Shown piece after piece: positions 20,686 to 27,328 of a DNA stretch of 27,328 nt. Made by a program: the position numbers and the translations under genes. Under the pieces are notes generated by a model. The model did not search any database, was not told where the DNA came from, and worked only from the letters and a program-made list of their open reading frames with translations. The stretch comes from DATNIC01 sp035604635 (GTDB lineage Bacteria > Vulcanimicrobiota > Vulcanimicrobiia > Vulcanimicrobiales > Vulcanimicrobiaceae), in NCBI GenBank assembly GCA_035604635.1, contig DATNIC010000083.1:1-27328 (forward strand). The letters run 5' to 3'. Position 1 is the first letter of the stretch; the number at the start of each line of letters is the position of its first letter.

Positions 20686-22361
20686 ATTTCGGCGAGGTTC
20701 GCCTCGTCGACGTGCGCCTCGATTGGGACGATCCCCAGCACTCGGTCGGCGACCCGCACCTCGACCGGGCCGAAATCGCAGCGCGGCCGGCCCTCGATCT
20801 GGATGCAGATAGGGATCGCCCGTGGGTCGACCCGCTCGTCGGCAGCCCATTCTTGGATCGTGAACGCCCGGTCGCCGATGAGGCAGCGCCCGCGCGAGCC
20901 TTCGCTGAACGCGAGCCCTGCGAATGCGGGAGCCGCGAGTTCGGTGGCCGAGAAGGTCCGATGAATCTGAAATTGCCGTCCGATCAGCGTCGCGAAGCGC
21001 GGGTTGGCAACGCGCATGACCACGGGGACGTCGCGTTGGCGCGCCCGCGCGCCGAGCGCAATTTCGAGGTTCGCAGTATCGCTGTCGGTGGTGACGACGA
21101 CAGAGCGTGCATACTCGATGTTGCACATGTCGAGCGTATCATCTTCGCTCGCGTCGCCGGTGAGGACATCGACGCCGCGGCGGCGTCCGAGGCGAACGAT
21201 CGCTGCGGTCGGGTGAGCCTCGACGATGACGAGGGGGATGTCGAACCGGCGGAGGTAGTCGACGACGCGTTGTCCGACCCGTCCGGCACCGCACACGACG
21301 ATTTGATCGCGGATGTGGATGCGGCGCAGGCCTTGGAGTGCGGTCCACTGCGCGCGGACGAGCGCCGCGGACATAAGCGCGATCGTCACGTTAGCGATAA
21401 GGACCCCGCTCATCATGATGAACATCCCGAAGATCTTAATAAATGCCGCTTCTTTGACGAGGGCGATGTCGCCGTAGCCGACCGTCGTCATGGTTTCGAC
21501 GACGAAGTATGCCGCCGTCACCGGGTCGAGGTGCAGCTCTAGAGCGAAAAAGTCCGTTGCAGCGAGGAAGACGATCAACGCCGCGAGGACGACGAACCGG
21601 AAGAGCGGGTCGAGTTCGTTGGCCATGGTGCGTCCGGCTTCGAAGAGGCGTCGCGCCCGCAGCGTGAGCGACTTGCGTAAGCTCGGCGCTCCGGTTTTCG
21701 AGATCGCCGAGAGGCGCTCGATCGTCCCGAATGCGACGACCCAATCGTCGTGATCGAGCCGTCGCTCATCCTCATGAATCAGCGTGCCGTTACGCGAAAT
21801 GATGCGGCAGCCCAGACGCCGCGTCGCCTCGGCTATGGTGCAGCCTGCGATGCCGAACTCGTTCGCGCGCCGCTCCGAGAAGCCGGCTAGCACTCCTGAA
21901 TGATTGGGGAATTGGAGCGCGTGATAGCACGACGGATCGATGGCGGCCGCGGCGAACGTCGCGGCCGAGTACGAGGCGAGCGAAATGACCGAGCAGTTCG
22001 AGAGATTCTGCTCGATCTTGCGCGCCATCGCGCGATTGAACTGGCCGATGATCAGTCTGACGTCGGGATTGAGCTCGCGCGCGGAGAGGGCGACGTCGAG
22101 GTTGATCCGATCGTTGACGTCGATCGCCATGACGGTCTTCGCCTCTTCGATCCCCGCAAAATCCAGGATGACGGGATCGTCCGGCGTCCCAGGGACGAAT
22201 TGCGCACCGCACGCTTCAGCGTAGCTGGCGTGTTGGGGATTGTCGTGCCAAACCAAGCGGACATCGTGCGTCTTGCGCGCGCACAGCTCGGCGCAGACGC
22301 GCAAGGCCAAGGCATCGCCGCCGACGACGATGACGATCTCTCGTGGTGTGCGGGTGTTCAC
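20682..22361 (-). CDS. RCK-pore-RCK potassium channel-like protein
   Basis: This 559-residue membrane protein has an unusual order. An N-terminal RCK/TrkA-like nucleotide-binding half (about 8-215; IVIVVGGDALA, without the normal GxGxxG) comes first. A two-helix pore follows (about 254-336) with the potassium filter TTVGYGD at 292-298. A second RCK half (about 353-559) has a proper Rossmann glycine motif, CGAGRVGQ, then an acidic DVLTGDASEDD segment. The filter predicts K+ selectivity; RCK domains usually gate by nucleotide or ion binding. The GTG start at 22361 has no obvious Shine-Dalgarno and lies 18 bases after the RND pump gene on the same strand. Confidence 0.86.
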   Translation of the reverse strand: MNTRTPREIVIVVGGDALALRVCAELCARKTHDVRLVWHDNPQHASYAEACGAQFVPGTPDDPVILDFAGIEEAKTVMAIDVNDRINLDVALSARELNPDVRLIIGQFNRAMARKIEQNLSNCSVISLASYSAATFAAAAIDPSCYHALQFPNHSGVLAGFSERRANEFGIAGCTIAEATRRLGCRIISRNGTLIHEDERRLDHDDWVVAFGTIERLSAISKTGAPSLRKSLTLRARRLFEAGRTMANELDPLFRFVVLAALIVFLAATDFFALELHLDPVTAAYFVVETMTTVGYGDIALVKEAAFIKIFGMFIMMSGVLIANVTIALMSAALVRAQWTALQGLRRIHIRDQIVVCGAGRVGQRVVDYLRRFDIPLVIVEAHPTAAIVRLGRRRGVDVLTGDASEDDTLDMCNIEYARSVVVTTDSDTANLEIALGARARQRDVPVVMRVANPRFATLIGRQFQIHRTFSATELAAPAFAGLAFSEGSRGRCLIGDRAFTIQEWAADERVDPRAIPICIQIEGRPRCDFGPVEVRVADRVLGIVPIEAHVDEANLAEI

Positions 22362-22379
22362 TTGTGGCGCACCGGGAAA

Positions 22380-25300
22380 TTAGCCCAGCGCAGGTTCGAC
22401 CTCGTGCTCCTCGACCCCGCGACGCCGTGGACGCGGAGGTTTGGGGGGCGAGAACCGCTCTTCGATATGCTTCGCGCTCCACATATAGAGTGCCGGCACG
22501 ACCAACAGCGAGAGCATCGTCGACGTGAGCAGGCCGCCGATCACGACGGTTCCCAGCGGCGCTTGCGTCTGCGAGCCGGCTTCGAAGCCGAACGCGAGCG
22601 GGACCATCCCGCCGACCGTCGCGAGCGTCGTCATGAGGATGGGACGGAGTCGCATGGGGGCGGCGTGCATGAGCGCTTCACGCGTCTCCATCCCTTGCCG
22701 TCGCAGCTCATTGGTGAATTGAACGACCAGAATCGCGTTCTTGACGACGATCCCGACGAGCATCAACGTCCCGATGAACGCGGTCAAGCCGAAGGCGCGA
22801 TGCGAGATGAAGAGCGAGCCGACGACGCCGACGAGCGAGAGCGGGACCGCCATCATGATGACCAGCGGGTGGAGATACGACTCGAACTGTGAGGCGAGCA
22901 GCATGTAGATCAGCCCAATCGCGAGGATCACGACGAGGCCGAGCGAGGAGAACGTATCGTTGTTCTGCTTGATGCTCGGGCCGAAGTCCCATGTATAGCC
23001 GGCAGGCAGCGGATAGGCCGCCATGATCGCGCCGGCTTCTGCGACGACGTCGCCGAGCGGACGGCCGATGACCGGTGCGTTGATGTCGATCCGCCGTTCC
23101 TTATTTTGCCGGCTGATCTGCGAGGGGCCATTGCCGACGACGATCTTGGCGATTCCGGCTAACGGGACGGTCACCAGTGATTGCGAGCTCGGGGCGGCGG
23201 CCTGGTTGATGATTTGCACCGAGGCCGTCGAGCCGTTGATCGACGCCGCCGTCGCGCCTGCAGCGCCGCTCCCCGTGATCGCGGTAGTCGAGATCGCGGC
23301 CGGAACCGGAAGTTGAATCTGAGAGAGCGCGTCAAACGTCCTGCGCTGGTTGGCCGGCAACTGGACGAACGTCGGGTATTGTATCCCGTTGAGCTCGTAA
23401 TACGTCGCGATCGAGCCGGCCGTCGCGGTGTTGATGACCGCGGCGATTTGCCCGGTTGAGAGTCCGAGTTGGGCCGCGCGCCTGCGATCTATTTGGATGT
23501 CGAGCTCGGGCTGGAGGTCCGTGATGTTGGTATCCGGGCGCGGGATACCTTGGATCCTCGCGAGCTTGTCGATCACCCCTTGCGCCGTGCGGAACAGCGT
23601 GCGCACGTCCGGCCCGAAGATCTGGAGTTGAAGTGCGTCGCGACCTTGCGAGACTTGCTGCTGAATGATGTCGATCGTGCGGGCTCGGACCGTCGCGCCG
23701 ATGAGCGCCTTTTGCAGCGCCGCAAAACGCGCGCGCTGTTCCGGCGTCGGCCCTTTACCGTTGTTCAACTGCGTCGCGGCCTGATTGTTGCCGTTGCGGG
23801 GGCCTCCGCCCAGCCGCCCCTGCCAACGCTGTACGAAGCGGCTGGCCTCCTCGCTCGACGTCCCGTCCTTGAGCGTGACAAAGATTTGGGCTTGATTCGT
23901 AATCTGGCGCGCCGAAGCGCCACCGCCGGCTGTTCCGACCGCCGAACCGATGTCGACGACGAGCGGATCTCTCGACATCGCGTCCTCGATCGCGAGGCAG
24001 ACTTCATTTGTGACGGCGACCGCCGCACCAACCGGCGTCTTGACGTCCAAACGGACGAAACGCGAATTGGTTTGCGGAAAGACTTCCGTCGGAACGAGGC
24101 CGAGCTTGACCATGCCCAGCGCGAGCGCGAGGCTGGCCAAGCCGATCGTTACGATCGGTCCCGGATGATCGATCGCCCACTCGAGAATGCCGCGATACCA
24201 ATCCGTGAAGCGCTCGAAGCCCTTGTCGAACTTCGCGGAGAACCGCGCGTACCAGCCCCGCGGATGCCCGTTCGATGCAAGTGGTTCCGGCCGCAGGAGC
24301 CGGCTCGAGAGCATCGGGACCAAGGTGAGCGCGACGACGAGCGAGATGCCGACCGCGACCATGATCATCAGCGCGAACGGTCCGAAGATCAGGCCTTGTA
24401 GGCCCGGGATGAGCATCAGCGGGACGAAGACGGTGATGACGGTGATTGACGACGCCACCACGGCGGTCAGGATTTGCGAGGTCGCCTTCTCGGATGCTTG
24501 CAGCGGCGGCTCCCCGCCCTCCATGTGGCGGAAGATATTCTCGATGACGACGATCGCGTCGTCGACGATCAGGCCGACGGCGAGCGCAAGTCCACCCATC
24601 GTCATCGTGTTGAGCGTCTGGCCGAACGCGTAGGCTGCGAACAAAGTGCCTAAGATGGAGACGGGGAGCGAGACCGCGACGATGATGGTCGAACGGTACG
24701 AGTGCAGGAAGAGCAGGATGATCAGGATCGCGAGAGCCGCGCCGTAGAGTCCCGTGTGCTCGAGTGCAGCGATCGAATCTTGAATGAAGCCGCGCTGATC
24801 CAGAACGACGCCGAAGTGCATCCCCGGATAGCGCTTTTCGATCTGGGCGATCTTTTCGTAGATCCCATTGGCGACATTGACGATGTTCGCATCGGGTTGA
24901 GCGATCACGGCCATGCGCACGCCCGGCGTCCCTACGCGCGCACCCTTGCCGGCGTTTATCTCGCGGGTGAAGATGCGCTGCTCTTCGATGCTGTCGCTGA
25001 CCCTCGCGACGTCGCGCAGGTAGACCGGCGCGCCGTTCTTGATGCCGACGACGACGTTGGCGACTTCCTCGGCGTTCTTGAAGAGCTCGGTCGTGCGGAT
25101 CGTATACTCGTTCTTTCCGATCTGTACGATGCCGGCGGGCAAATCGACGTTTTCGGCCGAGACGCGCGTCATCAGCTGCTGGAGCGTTAGCTGGTTGCCC
25201 GACACCAAGTTGATGTCGGGCTCGATCATGATCGCGCGCTGCGCTTCGCCGCCGGTCCCGACCGTTGCGACGCCGGGGACCGCCGAGAACTCGTCGGTGA

Positions 25301-25787
25301 GGTGATTGTCGATCAGATCGGAGAGATCGCGCAGCGGCATCCGGTCGTCCGTTGCGAACATGAAGACGACGGGGAGTGCGTTCGGATCAGCCTTGACGAT
25401 CGCAGGAGGTTGAAGGTTCGGGTCGTTGGGGAGCTGGTTCTTGATGCGGTCGACCTGCTCTTGAATGTTGATCGCCGCCGTGTCGATGTTGATTCCGAAG
25501 CGGAACTGAGCGCGCACGACCGACTGCCCTTGGAACGAGTCGGTTTGCAGGAACTCGATGCCCGGTACCCGGCTGACCGCGTTCTCAACCGGACGCGTAA
25601 CGGTCGTTTCGATCGTCTCGGGAGCGACGTTCGTGTAGTTGATCGTCACCGTGACGACCGGTGGGGAGAAACTCGGGAGCAGTGAGACCGCGAGGCGCGG
25701 AAACGCAAAGATTCCCAAAATGGCGATCGCGGTCGATATCATAGCGACCGTGACCCGCCGGTTGACCGCGAAGTGGGCTATCGACAC
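22380..25787 (-). CDS. RND-family multidrug efflux pump (HAE1/AcrB-like)
   Basis: This inner-membrane proton-driven pump of 1135 residues has an N-terminal transmembrane helix (ISTAIAILGIFAF), a large periplasmic loop, then TM2-6 with the proton-relay Asp409-Asp410 (GLIVDDAIVVIEN), and a second repeat ending near VVIGGLLTSTMLSLLVVPALYM. A Lys/Arg-rich tail follows. It is about 90 residues longer than AcrB, partly from low-complexity insertions in the second periplasmic loop (NGNNQAATQLNNGKGP; TGSGAAGATAASINGSTAS). The start is GTG 25787 with GGGAG upstream. No membrane-fusion or outer-membrane partner gene lies nearby. Confidence 0.95.
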   Translation of the reverse strand: MSIAHFAVNRRVTVAMISTAIAILGIFAFPRLAVSLLPSFSPPVVTVTINYTNVAPETIETTVTRPVENAVSRVPGIEFLQTDSFQGQSVVRAQFRFGINIDTAAINIQEQVDRIKNQLPNDPNLQPPAIVKADPNALPVVFMFATDDRMPLRDLSDLIDNHLTDEFSAVPGVATVGTGGEAQRAIMIEPDINLVSGNQLTLQQLMTRVSAENVDLPAGIVQIGKNEYTIRTTELFKNAEEVANVVVGIKNGAPVYLRDVARVSDSIEEQRIFTREINAGKGARVGTPGVRMAVIAQPDANIVNVANGIYEKIAQIEKRYPGMHFGVVLDQRGFIQDSIAALEHTGLYGAALAILIILLFLHSYRSTIIVAVSLPVSILGTLFAAYAFGQTLNTMTMGGLALAVGLIVDDAIVVIENIFRHMEGGEPPLQASEKATSQILTAVVASSITVITVFVPLMLIPGLQGLIFGPFALMIMVAVGISLVVALTLVPMLSSRLLRPEPLASNGHPRGWYARFSAKFDKGFERFTDWYRGILEWAIDHPGPIVTIGLASLALALGMVKLGLVPTEVFPQTNSRFVRLDVKTPVGAAVAVTNEVCLAIEDAMSRDPLVVDIGSAVGTAGGGASARQITNQAQIFVTLKDGTSSEEASRFVQRWQGRLGGGPRNGNNQAATQLNNGKGPTPEQRARFAALQKALIGATVRARTIDIIQQQVSQGRDALQLQIFGPDVRTLFRTAQGVIDKLARIQGIPRPDTNITDLQPELDIQIDRRRAAQLGLSTGQIAAVINTATAGSIATYYELNGIQYPTFVQLPANQRRTFDALSQIQLPVPAAISTTAITGSGAAGATAASINGSTASVQIINQAAAPSSQSLVTVPLAGIAKIVVGNGPSQISRQNKERRIDINAPVIGRPLGDVVAEAGAIMAAYPLPAGYTWDFGPSIKQNNDTFSSLGLVVILAIGLIYMLLASQFESYLHPLVIMMAVPLSLVGVVGSLFISHRAFGLTAFIGTLMLVGIVVKNAILVVQFTNELRRQGMETREALMHAAPMRLRPILMTTLATVGGMVPLAFGFEAGSQTQAPLGTVVIGGLLTSTMLSLLVVPALYMWSAKHIEERFSPPKPPRPRRRGVEEHEVEPALG

Positions 25788-25901
25788 GTGTACTCCCGAT
25801 CGGGGCTGACGAAGGGGCGGGCTAGCCGGGCTTCTCCTTACTGCGGATGTTTCTCGGCCGGGGCTTCCGGTCCCACATTTATTACAGAAAAAAGACTGAC
25901 C

Positions 25902-25930
25902 TTGCTGGCCACCCGGGCCCGTGGTATACT
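25902..25930 (+). promoter_or_regulatory. Sigma70-like promoter for rpsF
   Basis: TTGCTG (25902-25907) and TATACT (25925-25930) are separated by 17 bases. An AT-rich stretch (ATTTATTACAGAAAAAAG) lies just upstream and could act as an UP element. The expected start is about 25937, giving a leader of about 90 bases before rpsF. It is divergent from the RND pump. Confidence 0.7.
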
Positions 25931-26027
25931 AGGCCGCGTTTGCGCGGGGCGCCCCTGCGCCGTCCCCTGCCCGCCCCCTAGGGGTGGGCCGTCCGCCCTT
26001 CGGGCGGCGTCCGGAGAGGACCCGAAT
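25931..26027 (+). promoter_or_regulatory. GC-rich structured leader of rpsF
   Basis: The leader contains several strong hairpins: GCGCGGGGCGCCCCTGCGC, GCCCGCCCCCTAGGGGTGGGC, and CCGCCC-TTC-GGGCGG just before the Shine-Dalgarno GGAGAGGA. Leaders of rpsF in several phyla are bound by the S6:S18 pair for autoregulation; this could be such an element, but I cannot match the known consensus confidently. Confidence 0.4.
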
Positions 26028-26327
26028 ATGCCAACGAAGACCATCGACTACGAAGTGACCTACATCGTCCGCCCCAATCTCGAGGAGACCGAGCTCGACG
26101 AGCGGGTCAACACCATCGTCGAGCAACTCAAGGGCAACGGCGCCGAGGTCGGTGAGATCGAGAAGATGGGCAAGCGACGGCTCGCGTACGAGATCGACGA
26201 CGTGCGCGAAGGCTACTACGTCGTGATGAAGTTCAAGAGCGAGCCCGCCCAAGCCAAGGAGCTCGAGCGGCAGATGCGTCTGAACGAAGACGTCATGCGC
26301 CACCTGCTCATCAACCTGAACGAGTAG
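26028..26327 (+). CDS. rpsF: Ribosomal protein bS6
   Basis: This 99-residue S6 protein of the small ribosomal subunit has the typical N-terminus YEVTYIVRPNLEE, the central EKMGKRRLAYEID and the FKSEP..AKELERQMRLNEDVMRHLLI segment. In the 30S platform it binds S18. The start at ATG 26028 has GGAGAGGA seven bases upstream. A 6-bp hairpin (AGGGCC-ACC-GGCCCT, 26326-26340) overlaps its stop codon. Confidence 0.97.
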   Translation: MPTKTIDYEVTYIVRPNLEETELDERVNTIVEQLKGNGAEVGEIEKMGKRRLAYEIDDVREGYYVVMKFKSEPAQAKELERQMRLNEDVMRHLLINLNE

Positions 26328-26535
26328 GGCCACCGGCCCTGGCAGCTCCCGCACATCCTGTGCTCCGCTGCACCCGCCTCATCCTGAGGCTTGTGGACAG
26401 TGTGTAAAACGCGAATAACAGGGAGTGACAAGGTGCTGGCACTGAGCCGAAGCATCCTTGTCATACGCCTCTAGCGTCGTGATTATCGCCACGAAGCAAA
26501 GCAGCGCGAAATTCAAGCAACGAGAGGGTAGTACC
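26328..26535. other. rpsF-ssb intergenic region with inverted repeats
   Basis: These 208 bases show no gene. Seen in order are a hairpin over the rpsF stop (26326-26340), GCCTCA-TCC-TGAGGC (26376-26390) and a widely spaced perfect repeat TGACAAGG (26426-26433)/CCTTGTCA (26456-26463). A weak promoter-like TTGTCA (26458-26463) follows, with GATTAT 17 bases on. The gap is longer than is usual between rpsF and ssb, so ssb may have its own regulated promoter. Confidence 0.4.
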
Positions 26536-26976
26536 GTGGCAGGTTCATTTAACAAAATTATCTTAGTCGGCAATCTCACCCGCGATCCGGAGATTCGATA
26601 CGTCGGGAGCGGCGCGGCGGTGACGAAGTTCACGCTCGCCGTCAATCGCCGTTCGAAACAAGGCGAAGAGACGGATTTCATCGATTGCGTGGCTTGGGAG
26701 AAGCTCGCCGAAACGTGCAACACGTATCTCAAGAAGGGATCGAGTTGTCTCGTCGAGGGCCGTCTTTCGATTCGTTCGTATGAAACGAAGGAAGGCGAGA
26801 AACGCAAAGCGACCGAGGTCGTCCTCAATACGATGCAGATGCTCGACCGCGCGGGAAGCCGCAGCGGCGGCGAAAGCAACGCCCGCGAACACGCGGCCGC
26901 TGCACCAGCGCGGAATGGCGCAAGCGGCGGAGCCGCCGACCTAGACGAAAGCCTCGACGAAGAGATTCCGTTTTAA
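26536..26976 (+). CDS. ssb: Single-stranded DNA-binding protein
   Basis: This 146-residue SSB has an OB-fold (about 4-105; NKIILVGNLTRDPEIRY, KFTLAVNRR, DFIDCVAWEKLAE), a low-complexity linker and the conserved acidic tip ESLDEEIPF that recruits repair and replication partners. The start is GTG 26536 with GAGGG upstream; the in-frame extension to 26458 is not homologous. It coats single-stranded DNA as a tetramer. It follows rpsF as in many genomes. Confidence 0.95.
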   Translation: MAGSFNKIILVGNLTRDPEIRYVGSGAAVTKFTLAVNRRSKQGEETDFIDCVAWEKLAETCNTYLKKGSSCLVEGRLSIRSYETKEGEKRKATEVVLNTMQMLDRAGSRSGGESNAREHAAAAPARNGASGGAADLDESLDEEIPF

Positions 26977-27028
26977 CGTTCTAAGGATCTTCTAGGCGGC
27001 CGACGCCGCAAAATCGAAAGGACTCGCC

Positions 27029-27328
27029 GTGCGACATTCTGCGCGTGGCGACTTCCTTGCGGGCCTGGTTGCTACCGGTGCAAGCACCGTCGCTTCCCCG
27101 TTGCTCGCGACTGCCCAGACACCGGCGACGCAGCCGGCGATGCGCCGCATCGACCTGCACCACCACTTCTTGCCGCAAGCCTGGATCGCCGAGGCCCGTG
27201 ACCACAAGCCCGACAACACGTGGCCGACGGAGATCGTTAATTGGCGACCGCAGGTCTCGCTCGAGACGATGGACCGCTACTCCGTCGCGACCGCGATCGT
27301 CGAACTCGGACTTCCCGGCGTTTGGTGG
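27029..27328 (+). CDS. Exported amidohydrolase-family protein (Amidohydro_2), truncated by window edge
   Basis: One hundred codons are visible from GTG 27029, with AAAGGA upstream (27017-27022). The product starts with an export signal (LAGLVATGASTVASPLLATA), then MRRIDLHHHFLPQAW, the N-terminal metal-binding HxH strand of the amidohydrolase-2 family (ACMSD/ligW-type decarboxylases and hydrolases). SLETMDRYSVATAIVELGLPG follows, matching the family's first helix and strand. The rest is outside the window. It occupies the place where rpsR is usually found after ssb. Confidence 0.82.
   Translation, partial: MRHSARGDFLAGLVATGASTVASPLLATAQTPATQPAMRRIDLHHHFLPQAWIAEARDHKPDNTWPTEIVNWRPQVSLETMDRYSVATAIVELGLPGVWW

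Noticed and set aside
23469..24401. 310-codon plus-strand frame opposite the RND pump
   Set aside because: It is Arg-rich antisense reading of a strongly conserved pump gene.

Overview
The window is GC-rich, gene-dense chromosomal DNA from a bacterium. An RND-type pump, a TonB-like envelope protein, a bifunctional Rel enzyme and an rpsF-ssb pair point to a diderm (Gram-negative-type) bacterium. Many starts are GTG or TTG, and neighbouring genes often overlap by a few bases. I suspect an uncultivated high-GC phylum such as Candidatus Eremiobacterota (WPS-2), but that is a weak inference. I see no phage, transposase, CRISPR or RNA gene.

Region 1 (1-12449, all minus strand) looks like one long catabolic and transport operon read from right to left. 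It starts at a strong sigma70-like promoter (12410-12438) with a LacI-type operator just downstream (12389-12402). Gene order is: an M24 metallopeptidase-fold enzyme with an altered metal ligand; E1-alpha and E1-beta of a 2-oxoacid/acetoin-type dehydrogenase; a 3-hydroxyisobutyrate dehydrogenase-family reductase; E2 acyltransferase; the Liv-type ABC transporter (livH, livM, livG, livF); two tandem NMT1/SsuA-like binding proteins; one LivJ-like binding protein; and a macro-domain protein cut by the window edge. No E3 (dihydrolipoamide dehydrogenase) is present. The E2 gene holds two striking, perfectly palindromic DNA elements, each in frame and each in an interdomain linker.

Region 2 (12450-14637) holds the probable regulator, a LacI-family repressor. 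It is divergent from a zinc alcohol/polyol dehydrogenase. A second LacI-type operator lies in the divergent gap, so the repressor probably controls itself, the dehydrogenase and the long operon. The inferred picture is uptake of a small organic compound, oxidation by the dehydrogenases and conversion to an acyl-CoA by E1/E2. The substrate cannot be read from sequence.

Region 3 (14638-17937) carries small membrane or exported proteins of unknown function, a clostripain-like C11 peptidase homologue and a proline/glycine-rich TonB-like envelope protein.

Region 4 (17938-25787) is apt and rel (purine salvage and (p)ppGpp), then, on the minus strand, a channel-like protein with an RCK-pore-RCK layout and an RND efflux pump without its usual partners.

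Region 5 (25788-27328) is rpsF (with a clear promoter and a structured leader) and ssb. An exported amidohydrolase follows where rpsR would normally be found; it runs off the right edge.
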